From NCBI GenBank assembly GCA_030041305.1, contig JASHOC010000304.1, positions 1 through 32,458 on the forward strand: a DNA stretch of 32,458 nucleotides, read 5' to 3'. The notes beneath the pieces were generated by a model. It was not told where the DNA came from. It made no database searches and saw only the letters and a program-made list of their open reading frames with translations. The translations under genes were made by a program, and so were the position numbers. The DNA comes from Acidobacteriaceae bacterium (lineage in GTDB: Bacteria; Acidobacteriota; Terriglobia; Terriglobales; Acidobacteriaceae). How positions within the stretch are numbered: the stretch's first letter is position 1; the number at the start of each line of letters is the position of its first letter. Positions 1-8,648 of the stretch are shown here, piece by piece.

Positions 1-2
1 CG

Positions 3-251
3 CCCGCCGACCGCATTGCCGAAATTCAGCGTGGCATCGCCGTGGCTGCCGCGTATTTCGAAGACCGGCTGCGCGCGCGTCCACGCCGGCTGCACTACGC
101 GGGCAATTATCCGGCAAGCGAAGTCGCAGGCTGGTTCAGCGACCCGGAATTAGATCTGGTGGAGCTGACGCAACCTTATCAAATCGACAACGCCCCACTC
201 GCAGTGGCAAGCCTCGCCGGCGTCACCGGCGCATTGGCGGGAGCGAGTTAG
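3..251 (+). CDS. pilM: Type IV pilus assembly protein PilM, C-terminal part (5' end outside window)
   Basis: This is an open frame running in from the window edge; the last 82 residues are visible and end in TAG. PilM is an actin-like cytoplasmic ATP-binding protein that binds the short cytoplasmic tail of PilN and ties the PilNO(P) inner-membrane frame to the pilus motor. The visible part ends in an Ala/Gly-rich helix (LAGVTGALAG), as in the last helix of actin-like PilM/FtsA folds. I see no catalytic motif because the nucleotide-binding core lies upstream. The call rests mainly on position: it stops 4 bp before a clear PilN gene, which is followed by PilO, the standard pilMNO order. Identity is fairly sure from context but weak from sequence alone. 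Confidence 0.7.
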   Translation, partial: PADRIAEIQRGIAVAAAYFEDRLRARPRRLHYAGNYPASEVAGWFSDPELDLVELTQPYQIDNAPLAVASLAGVTGALAGAS

Positions 252-255
252 CGCC

Positions 256-1113
256 ATGAGGATTACTCTCAATCTCGCCACCCGCCCCTTCGCCGACCTG
301 GGCCCGGCCATGAAGCACCTGCGTCTGGCCATGGGCGCTCTGGCCCTGGTGTGCGTCGCTCTGGGACTGGGCCTGCATGCCCTTCATCAGAAAGCAGAAC
401 AGGCGCGCGACCGCGAGCGGGCCCTCGATGCCCAGATTACTCACGTCACCGCGGAGCGCCAAGGTTTCCTCGCCCTGATGCGCAAACCGGACAACGCTCT
501 GCTGTTGAGCCAGGTCGACGCACTCAACCAGCTCTTCGACCAAAAGGCGTTCTCGTGGACGCTGGCCATGGAAAATCTGGAAACCGTGCTCCCAGGGCGG
601 GTGCAGGTGACCACGCTCGAGCCGGTGCGCGCCAAGGATGGCCATATTACCCTCCACCTTCGCGTCGCCGGTCCCCGCGATCTGGGCGTCGACCTGGTGC
701 GCAACCTCGAACACTCCAAGCGCTTTCTCGAGCCGCGCATCGTGGGCGAAAACGCGGAGGCCACCGGCAACGGCGCCAACCAGCACCTCGAGCCGGTGAG
801 CGCCTCGAACGGATTCGACTTCGATTTGTTGGCTGAGTACAACCCGCCCGCAGCGGAAGAGCGCGAGCCCACCAAGAGCGAGACAGCCCCAAGCCAGACG
901 AGCCAGGAAAATCCTGCCCCTGACTCCGCCGTCACTTCAGGCAACCCACCGGCAGGCATGCGCCGGCTGCCCCATTCTGCTGCGAGCGGAGCGCATCGTC
1001 CGTATACCGTCAACGCACACGCGGGGCCTGCGAACGCCAAGCCCAATCCCGCCGTGCCCATGGCTCCGCAGCCGGGCGGCGCGCAGCCTGCAACTCCAGA
1101 GGGGAGGCCATGA
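256..1113 (+). CDS. pilN: Type IV pilus inner-membrane protein PilN with a Pro/Ala-rich C-terminal tail
   Basis: 285 residues, ATG start 4 bp after the pilM stop. It begins with the PilN signature MRITLNLATRPF, the segment that docks into PilM. One transmembrane helix follows at about 24-44, then a charged coiled coil at about 45-70 and a ferredoxin-like periplasmic domain at about 85-165. In the family PilN pairs with PilO to form the alignment complex between cytoplasmic PilM and the outer-membrane secretin. From about residue 195 to the end the chain is low-complexity and rich in Pro, Ala, Ser and Gly, which makes it longer than a usual PilN of roughly 180-210 residues. The stop overlaps the pilO start (ATGA), so the two are probably translationally coupled. 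Confidence 0.87.
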   Translation: MRITLNLATRPFADLGPAMKHLRLAMGALALVCVALGLGLHALHQKAEQARDRERALDAQITHVTAERQGFLALMRKPDNALLLSQVDALNQLFDQKAFSWTLAMENLETVLPGRVQVTTLEPVRAKDGHITLHLRVAGPRDLGVDLVRNLEHSKRFLEPRIVGENAEATGNGANQHLEPVSASNGFDFDLLAEYNPPAAEEREPTKSETAPSQTSQENPAPDSAVTSGNPPAGMRRLPHSAASGAHRPYTVNAHAGPANAKPNPAVPMAPQPGGAQPATPEGRP

Positions 1114-1778
1114 GCAACGAGCGCAAAGTTTCACTTTGGCGCGAGCGCCTGACCTCGCCGCTGACCTGGCACTATGCCGGATTCGTGGTGCTCCTCCTCG
1201 TTACCATCGGATTGGGGGTGCGCCTGGGCATGGATTGGGCCATCACCGACAGTCATGCGTCCGAGATTCAGGCCGACAAGCAGGTGCAATTGAAAGCGCT
1301 GCAACTCGAGACCGCTCCCCTGCACGGCCTGGACAAGCGGGTGAACAGGACCCGCGACGAGATGCGCGCCTTTTACGATAAGCGCATTCCGCCCAATTAT
1401 TCCTCCATCGCCAGCCGCGTCGGCGAGCTGCAAGTGCAATCCGGGGTGCGGCTCACGCGCATTCAGTACACGCAGGGCGCTCCGGGCGCCGACCTCACGG
1501 AAATCTCGATGGATGCGGGCATCAGCGGTGAGTATCCGCAGATCATGAAATTCATCAACAGCCTGGAGCGCGATCAGACTTTCTTTCTTATCCGCGCCAT
1601 GTCGCTGACCGGCGAGCAAGGGGGCTTGGTCAATTTGCGCTTGCGCCTTTCTACGTGGCTGCGCCCCGCCGACGCCGCAGCCAGCGGATTGCCGGCCACG
1701 CCCAAAGAGGATCAGGGGCCGGTCTCGCCTGCGAACTCTGAAGCTGACGTCGCCGCTCCGGGAACGGAGGGTCGATAG
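1110..1778 (+). CDS. pilO: Type IV pilus inner-membrane protein PilO
   Basis: 222 residues. The ATG overlaps the pilN stop by 4 bp and has a GGGGAGG ribosome site just upstream. Layout is a short cytoplasmic N-terminus, one transmembrane helix at about 23-42, a coiled coil at about 50-90, a small periplasmic domain at about 95-185 and a Pro/Ala-rich tail. This is the PilO architecture; PilO heterodimerises with PilN through the coiled coil and periplasmic domain. The stretch around [17 protein letters not shown], followed by strands and an [13 protein letters not shown] helix, fits the PilO core fold. Position between pilN and a pilP-like gene supports the call. Confidence 0.87.
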   Translation: MSNERKVSLWRERLTSPLTWHYAGFVVLLLVTIGLGVRLGMDWAITDSHASEIQADKQVQLKALQLETAPLHGLDKRVNRTRDEMRAFYDKRIPPNYSSIASRVGELQVQSGVRLTRIQYTQGAPGADLTEISMDAGISGEYPQIMKFINSLERDQTFFLIRAMSLTGEQGGLVNLRLRLSTWLRPADAAASGLPATPKEDQGPVSPANSEADVAAPGTEGR

Positions 1779-1780
1779 CC

Positions 1781-2395
1781 ATGGCCCTGCGCCTGGGAGC
1801 GGAGAACAAGCGGCAGGTATACCTGCTGGTTGTGCTCTTCGTCATCATTTTGGGAATCGGGGGGATGGAACTGTACAACCAGTTCTCCGGCCCTGCGCCA
1901 CGGCGTGTTCCGCCCGCGACGACTGTGGCCGCGCCCACAGCCGCTGCAGCGAACACCCAGGCCAGCGCTGGTCCGGAAGCGCAAAAGCTGACCAACGCCG
2001 GCATCGATCCTGCACTGCACTTTGACAAGCTGGCGCAAAGCGAGAACGTCAAATACGAAGGCACGGGCCGGAATATCTTTTCTGCCGAATCCGCCCCGGT
2101 GGCGATTCCCACTCCCATCAAGAGCGCGCGGGCCAGCGATCCGGCCGTGACCGTGCCGCCACCGCCGCCCGCCCCTCCGCGCCCACCAGAGATCAGTCTT
2201 AAGTACTTCGGCTACACCGAAGCGGAGGACAACTCAATCCAGGCGTTTTTCGTAGAAAATGGCGACATCTTCATGGCGCATATCGGCGACGTCGTGGATC
2301 ATCGCTACAAAGTGGACGCAATCAAAGCGGCCAGCGTGCAAGTCACCGATCTGGCCTACAACAACACGCAGACGCTCGCCCTAACGTCGTTCTAA
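1781..2395 (+). CDS. PilP/GspC-like periplasmic pilus or secretion protein
   Basis: 204 residues, starting 2 bp after the pilO stop with a GGAGG ribosome site. There is one N-terminal transmembrane anchor at about 12-31, then a flexible Ala/Pro linker that includes a polyproline run near residue 126. The C-terminal beta-rich domain spans about 130-204, with LKYFGY near its start and a [19 protein letters not shown] stretch. That plan matches PilP or the homology region of GspC, periplasmic proteins that link the PilNO frame to the secretin. It lacks the lipobox usual in PilP, so GspC-like anchoring is equally possible. Function is inferred from architecture and operon position; no symbol is assigned. 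The 165 bp after it hold no gene, only a small hairpin at 2441-2463 (CGGCAG/CTGCCG). Confidence 0.65.
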   Translation: MALRLGAENKRQVYLLVVLFVIILGIGGMELYNQFSGPAPRRVPPATTVAAPTAAAANTQASAGPEAQKLTNAGIDPALHFDKLAQSENVKYEGTGRNIFSAESAPVAIPTPIKSARASDPAVTVPPPPPAPPRPPEISLKYFGYTEAEDNSIQAFFVENGDIFMAHIGDVVDHRYKVDAIKAASVQVTDLAYNNTQTLALTSF

Positions 2396-2560
2396 ACCTC
2401 GCTGCGGTAGGGGCGAGAGCGCCTTCGCGGTTCGGCAACTCGGCAGCAATTCTCCTTCTGCCGCACGCCGAAGCCGGAAACGCAAGGGTCGATTTCCTCA
2501 AAGAATCGCTGCGTTCGATCGAAATGGCAAGGGCGCCATGGGAAGGAGAAAGGCTGAACC

Positions 2561-3799
2561 GTGATGACAAACCGGTTTCCAATTCGCGCCCGCAAGCCGG
2601 GCTCCAATTTTGCCCTCAAGCCCTCGCGCAAGCCTTCTGAAGATGGCTACATGCTGCTTGCCGTCATCTTCATGTTGTTTCTTTTCTCTCTCGCCCTGGC
2701 TGTGGCCGCGCCGGAGATCGCCAAATCGATTCAACGCGATCGCGAGGTGGAGACGATGGAACGCGGCAAACAATACATCCGCGCCATCCAGCTCTACTAC
2801 CGCAAATTCCAGTCCTATCCGCCCAGCATCGACGCGCTGGTAAAGACCAACAACATCCGTTTTCTGCGCAAGAAGTACATCGACCCGATGACTGGCAAAG
2901 ACGATTGGAAACCGATTCTCTTCGGGCAAAACAAAGCTCCCCTCGCGATGGGTTTTTTCGGCCAACCGCTCGCGGGCTTGGGCGGCGCCGCGCCGATCGC
3001 CGGCATTGGGCCAAACGGCGGAAACGGCGTCCCCGACAGCGGCTTTGGCTCTCAGTCAAATAGCGGCTTTGGTTCCTCGACGGGTGGCAGCTTTGGCTCG
3101 CCTGGAGGCGCTTTCGGCTCTCCGAGCGGTGGATTCGGCTCCTCACCGGGCGGCTTAGGCTCATCCCTCGGCGGCAGCTCCCTCTTCGGTTCTCCCAACA
3201 CCACTCCAAATCCAACCACTCCCACCCCGAATGGCAATCCGACTGATTCCTCCAACAACGCGAATGGCGCGAATGGCGCCACCGGAACTAGCGGTTCGAA
3301 TGGCGCCACGAGCGGAACCAACGCCGATGGCAATTCCGCCTCCAGCACGGGAACCGAAACCGGCTCCGGCTTCATGAGCGGCCAGAACGGCCAGACGTTT
3401 GGCGGCGGGGGTGTAATCGGCGTCGAGCCTGCACTCGCCAAGGCATCGATCCTGATCTATAAGAAGAAGGACCATTACAACCAGTGGGAATTCACATATA
3501 CCCCGCTCGCCGACATGATGACGCAAGCTGGCGGAAACGCGGGCATGATTGGCCAGCCAGTAGGAGCCGGCGTGAACGGCGCTAACGGGACCAATGGCTC
3601 CAACAATGGTTTTGGGAGCGCCGGTTTTGGCGGCACGAGCAATGGCTTCGGCGGCACTGGATTTGGCGGATCGACGAGCGGCGGCATGAGCAACGGCTTC
3701 GGCGGCATGAATAGCGGCGGGAGCTTTGGCGCCTCCAATCCTTCACCCTCGACCGGGCCCATTCAGCAGCCAAACCAGCAGCCAAACCAGCAACAATAG
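2561..3799 (+). CDS. GspG-like pseudopilin with long Gly/Ser/Asn-rich insertions
   Basis: 412 residues. The start is GTG at 2561 or ATG at 2564, behind a strong purine-rich ribosome site at 2541-2553. A basic leader of 29 residues ends in Gly and is followed by YMLLAVIFML and a hydrophobic helix, as in type IV prepilins cut by PilD. Position 5 of the mature chain is Ala rather than the usual Glu. The helix continues into a GspG-like segment (about 70-130, with RAIQLYYRKFQSYP and YIDPMTGKDDW). A Gly/Ser/Asn/Thr-rich stretch then fills about 140-285, a short folded piece returns (SILIYKKKDHYNQWEFTY), and a second Gly-rich tail ends in near-repeats of QQPN. It is probably a pilus or type II secretion subunit of the upstream locus. 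The Gly-rich parts may be surface-exposed or simply expanded. Confidence 0.72.
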   Translation: MMTNRFPIRARKPGSNFALKPSRKPSEDGYMLLAVIFMLFLFSLALAVAAPEIAKSIQRDREVETMERGKQYIRAIQLYYRKFQSYPPSIDALVKTNNIRFLRKKYIDPMTGKDDWKPILFGQNKAPLAMGFFGQPLAGLGGAAPIAGIGPNGGNGVPDSGFGSQSNSGFGSSTGGSFGSPGGAFGSPSGGFGSSPGGLGSSLGGSSLFGSPNTTPNPTTPTPNGNPTDSSNNANGANGATGTSGSNGATSGTNADGNSASSTGTETGSGFMSGQNGQTFGGGGVIGVEPALAKASILIYKKKDHYNQWEFTYTPLADMMTQAGGNAGMIGQPVGAGVNGANGTNGSNNGFGSAGFGGTSNGFGGTGFGGSTSGGMSNGFGGMNSGGSFGASNPSPSTGPIQQPNQQPNQQQ

Positions 3800-3801
3800 G
3801 C

Positions 3802-4719
3802 TCAACCCCGCCCACGCGGATTCAGTCCCAACTCCCGCATCGCAATCTGCAGGTCGGACCAGGCTTCTTTCTTTTGCCGCGGATCGCGTAGAAGAAAAGC
3901 CGGATGATACGTGACAATCAGCTTGGCCCCGCGAAAGGCATGCACGCGGCCACGGAGTCCGGCCAAAGGCTGGCGCTGGCCGAGCAGATAGGTGGCCGCG
4001 GTGGCGCCGAGCGCGACAATCACCTCCGGCCGCACCACATCGATTTGCCGGAAGAGAAATGGCGAACAGGTGTTGGCTTCCGCCGGTTCGGGCGTTCGGT
4101 TGTTCGGCGGCCGGCACTTGACCACGTTCGCAATGTAAACCTCTTCGCGCTTCAGTCCCATGGCGGCAATCATGTTGTTGAGCAGTTGACCGGCGCGGCC
4201 CACAAAGGGCAACCCCTGGGCATCTTCGTCGGCGCCGGGACCTTCGCCGACAAACATCAGGCGCGCCGCCGGTGACCCGTCGGCGAAGACGATCGTGTGC
4301 CGGCCCTTGTGCAGCGCGCAGCGGGTGCACTCGCCAATATCTTCCTGGATGACCCGGAGGGCGGCGGCGCGGTCTTGGGGCGAGACAACCGGAGCGATCT
4401 CGGGAGGCGCGGAAAAACCCTTACGAGCGGAGACGGCGGTTTTCTCTGCGAAGAAGTTGGATTGGACAGACGATGCGAGCCGCTCCGGCTGAGTTCGAGC
4501 TTCACTCGCGCCGGATAAAGACCGTGCGGAAGATTCATCTTGTTCCTGCGCATCCCCTGAGCGCGCCCCGGTTTCCCCAAGCGGCGTCTGATCGCGCGCA
4601 ATTTGATCGACGGCCCGGCGGTAGAACTCGGTGAGACCAAGATCGCGATAGAAGCGCATGCGCTCCACGAGAGCGCTGCGCAGGGCGGGGGCCAGCGCGT
4701 CGTCGATCGGGTGCGTCAC
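3802..4719 (-). CDS. Family 4 uracil-DNA glycosylase (iron-sulfur type)
   Basis: 305 residues from a GTG at 4719, 4 bp after the coaBC stop with a GGAG/GGGG ribosome site. The frame stays open further upstream, but that part overlaps coaBC and looks non-coding. The enzyme removes uracil from DNA at the start of base-excision repair. Motif 1, GEGPGADEDAQG, starts at 158 and PFVGRAGQLL follows at 171. The HP motif TYHPAFLLR is at 270-278. Four Cys (131, 134, 202, 218) match the [4Fe-4S] ligands of this family. An N-terminal extension of about 115 residues contains a charged, Ser-rich linker and has no obvious domain; many bacterial members carry such extensions. The gene is convergent with the pseudopilin, with only 2 bp between stops. 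Confidence 0.9.
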   Translation of the reverse strand: MTHPIDDALAPALRSALVERMRFYRDLGLTEFYRRAVDQIARDQTPLGETGARSGDAQEQDESSARSLSGASEARTQPERLASSVQSNFFAEKTAVSARKGFSAPPEIAPVVSPQDRAAALRVIQEDIGECTRCALHKGRHTIVFADGSPAARLMFVGEGPGADEDAQGLPFVGRAGQLLNNMIAAMGLKREEVYIANVVKCRPPNNRTPEPAEANTCSPFLFRQIDVVRPEVIVALGATAATYLLGQRQPLAGLRGRVHAFRGAKLIVTYHPAFLLRDPRQKKEAWSDLQIAMRELGLNPRGRG

Positions 4720-4723
4720 CCCC

Positions 4724-6034
4724 CTACTCCACAACCAACTGCCGGCGGCGCGCCGCCACGATAGTTTCGTCGAGAACGCGATTCTGGCGCGACTGCGTGC
4801 TTTCGCGTTCATCGAGTTCAACCACCACCGGGCGCAGACGGCGTAGCGCGAGAATTTCATCGAGAATGCGATCCGCAAGCTGGCGCTTGGGCATTTCGGG
4901 CAGCTCAATGGCGGTCGAGGGAGTGAGGAATGTAGCTGCATTGTTGTCGGCTTCGATGCCCGCGCCTTCGCCGGCCACGTCGTTGACCACAATCGCGTCA
5001 GCGCCCTTGGCCAGCAGCTTGGCGCGGCCGTTTTCCATCAGGTTCTGGGTCTCCGCGGCAAAACCCACAATGAGCTGCCCCGGCCGGCGGATCCGCACCA
5101 CTTCGGCCAAAATGTCTTCGGTCGGCGTGAGCTCGAGCGTAAGCGGTCCCGAACGCTTTAGCTTCTGTTTTGAAGGATTCACGGGGCGATAGTCGGCCAC
5201 TGCGGCGGCCTTGATCACCAGCGTGGCTTCGTTCAAGCGCGTCAGCACCGCGTTCCGCATCTCGGCCGCGGTGGTGATCCTCACCAACTCGCATCGCGGC
5301 GGCGCATGCAGCGCCGTCGGCCCACTCACCAGAATCACTTTAGCCCCGCGGCTCTGCGCGGCTTCAGCCAGCGCATAGCCCATCTTGCCGCTGGAGCGGT
5401 TGCCAATGAAGCGCACCGGATCGACAGCTTCGCGCGTGCCTCCCGCCGTCACCAACATCGTTTCGCCGGCCAGGTCGCAGCGGCGATCGAGCAGCGAAAG
5501 CACGGCACTGGCGATGTCGTCCGGCTCGGCCATGCGGCCCGCGCCCACCATGCCGCAGGCCAGGTCCCCCGTTCCCGGCTCGATTACGCGCACGCCGCGC
5601 TGGCGCAGGATTTCGAGGTTTGCCTGCGTCGCCGGATGATTCCACATGTTCACGTTCATCGCCGGCGCCACAACCACCGGCGCCGTCACCGCCAGGTACA
5701 TAGTGGAAAGAAAGTCATCGGCAACGCCATGGGCAAACTTGGCCAGAATGTTGGCCGTCGCCGGCGCCACCACGAGCGCATCGCCCCACTCTGCCTCGGC
5801 AATGTGGTCAATGCCCTTCTCTTCCGGCGCGGAATCCACCGCGCCGGGCTCTTCCCAGAGGCTGGAGATCACTCGGTGACCGGTGAGCGCGGCAAAGGTG
5901 AGCGGCTGGACAAACCTGCACGCGGCTTGGGTCATCACCACGTGAACTTCCACATCCTGGCGCTGCAACGCGCGCACTAATTCGGCAACTTTGTAAGCAG
6001 CGATTCCGCCGGAAACACCCACGATGACGCGCAT
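4724..6034 (-). CDS. coaBC: Bifunctional phosphopantothenoylcysteine decarboxylase/synthetase CoaBC (Dfp)
   Basis: 436 residues, normal for the family. CoaB joins 4'-phosphopantothenate to cysteine using CTP, and FMN-dependent CoaC decarboxylates the product to 4'-phosphopantetheine for coenzyme A. The N-terminal CoaC half shows GVSGGIAAYK, the active-site His77, the PAMN motif (Asn127) and the substrate-flap Cys160 in LACGMVGAGRM. The C-terminal CoaB half starts near 190 with VTAGGTREAVDPVRFIGN and RSSGKMG, then KAAAVADYRP and a Lys-rich KQKLKR motif. Both halves appear intact. The ATG at 6034 has only a poor ribosome site, and a small inverted repeat lies just upstream (6049-6079). The uracil-DNA glycosylase follows 4 bp downstream and is probably co-transcribed. 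Confidence 0.95.
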   Translation of the reverse strand: MRVIVGVSGGIAAYKVAELVRALQRQDVEVHVVMTQAACRFVQPLTFAALTGHRVISSLWEEPGAVDSAPEEKGIDHIAEAEWGDALVVAPATANILAKFAHGVADDFLSTMYLAVTAPVVVAPAMNVNMWNHPATQANLEILRQRGVRVIEPGTGDLACGMVGAGRMAEPDDIASAVLSLLDRRCDLAGETMLVTAGGTREAVDPVRFIGNRSSGKMGYALAEAAQSRGAKVILVSGPTALHAPPRCELVRITTAAEMRNAVLTRLNEATLVIKAAAVADYRPVNPSKQKLKRSGPLTLELTPTEDILAEVVRIRRPGQLIVGFAAETQNLMENGRAKLLAKGADAIVVNDVAGEGAGIEADNNAATFLTPSTAIELPEMPKRQLADRILDEILALRRLRPVVVELDERESTQSRQNRVLDETIVAARRRQLVVE

Positions 6035-6048
6035 ACTTTCATTGTAGA

Positions 6049-6079
6049 ACAGCCTTCAATTCGCTTGAGGTGAGGCTGT
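6049..6079 (-). promoter_or_regulatory. Small inverted repeat in the coaBC leader
   Basis: Perfect 7-bp arms (ACAGCCT at 6049-6055 and AGGCTGT at 6073-6079) with a 17-nt loop, ending 14 bp before the coaBC start codon. In the transcript the stem would hold the AAGG that could act as a weak ribosome site. A stem this short can arise by chance, so a regulatory role is only a suggestion. Confidence 0.25.
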
Positions 6080-6119
6080 GATGCCGACCACACAAGCACG
6101 GCATGGCGTCGGCCGCACA

Positions 6120-6238
6120 TTACGGCGGTTCTCCAATTCCCGTGGAGTTTTGAGGGGCGTGCTAGGTGGCGTTTTCTTGGGAAAAACGCCACTCAACGTT
6201 CGAGGTTCTGCTCTACACCAATTGGAGAACCGCTATAA
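6120..6238. repeat. 119-bp interrupted palindrome with two co-centred pairs of arms
   Basis: The outer arms are 6120-6138 and 6220-6238 (17 of 19 positions pair, including a perfect 14-bp block GCGGTTCTCCAATT / AATTGGAGAACCGC at 6125-6138 and 6220-6233). The inner arms are 6166-6175 and 6183-6192 (GTGGCGTTTT / AAAACGCCAC, perfect, 7-nt loop). Both pairs share the same centre, 6179. The 27-28 bp between outer and inner arms on each side pair poorly. The right half covers the last 14 codons and the stop of hutD; the inner stem begins directly after that stop. As RNA it would be a long hairpin with a large internal loop at the 3' end of the hut transcript. There is no T-tract, so a simple intrinsic terminator is not supported. 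Confidence 0.7.
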
Positions 6239-6824
6239 CAGAGCCGCCGCACCATTGCGTACACGTAGCTGGCCGCTGGCGCAGACGGAATGATGGCGAT
6301 TTCGGCTTCGGGGTTCGCGATGTTTAGGAAGCATTCCGGTTCGAGCACGACTCTCTCACCATTGCCGGGAACGACTTCAACGGAACCGGAGGCGCAGATC
6401 ACAAAGAGGTGGTCTCCCGGGGCTGCGATTTTGATTTCCGTCGATCGACTGAGCAACTCGCCCCCGGCGTAACCGCGACGAACCATGAGGTTGAGATCCG
6501 CCGCCGAAGTCCCCAGTAGCTCACACGTCACTTCGTCCTCGCCGCGAAAGCGGAAGGGCTCCAGCCCGGGAACCAGGCGATGCTCAGGCCACGACGGAGA
6601 GCGCAGAACCATGCCTTTGCCCCGCCAGAGAAGGATACTGCGATCGATTCCGGGATAGGCCGAGAAGTTGCCGGACGCATGTATCTCGGCCAGGCTGATG
6701 CGCCACGAGAAATATTCGAGCCCGGCGCCTTCCGGTTCGGCAACGAGCGTTCTGGTGAGGCCTCCGCCATTCTTCCATGGCATGGAAGGCGCGGTTTCCA
6801 GGGCGAACGGACCGGCGACACGCA

Positions 6825-6825
<1 letters not shown>
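6193..6825 (-). CDS. hutD: HutD family protein (cupin-like, histidine-utilisation accessory)
   Basis: 210 residues. The ATG overlaps the hutU stop (ATGA), which implies translational coupling. The N-terminal PWKNGGGLTRTL is the HutD/Ves signature, and WRISLAEIHASGNFSAYPG plus the strand-rich remainder fit the two-cupin fold of the family. HutD is not an enzyme of the pathway. In Pseudomonas it has been proposed to buffer high-level hut expression, perhaps by binding a pathway intermediate such as formylglutamate; its exact role is unsettled. The last 14 codons are also the right half of the palindrome at 6120-6238. It is probably the last gene of the hut transcript, being followed by 158 bp without a gene before coaBC. 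Confidence 0.88.
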
Positions 6826-8591
<1,766 letters not shown>

Positions 8592-8648
8592 AACTTTGTC
8601 CTCCAGTCGTTGAAATAGGGCGCGCGCTGGTGCGGGAAAATTGTAAGC

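Noticed and set aside
2985..3410. Gly-rich repeat DNA as a CRISPR-like or mobile repeat
   Set aside because: The repeats are codon-level (GGx, AAy, TCx) without fixed unit length or spacers; they are explained by low-complexity protein sequence.
4720..4992. N-terminal extension of the uracil-DNA glycosylase frame up to 4992
   Set aside because: It lies wholly inside coaBC in another frame and has no family similarity; a GTG with a ribosome site at 4719 gives a sensible start just after the coaBC stop.
5977..6192. 71-residue frame on the minus strand between hutD and coaBC
   Set aside because: It overlaps the coaBC start, would cover half of the palindrome and has no ribosome site or recognised sequence.
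6166..6192. Inner hairpin as a simple intrinsic terminator of the hut operon
   Set aside because: The stem is perfect but neither side is followed by a T tract; it is better described as part of the larger co-centred palindrome.
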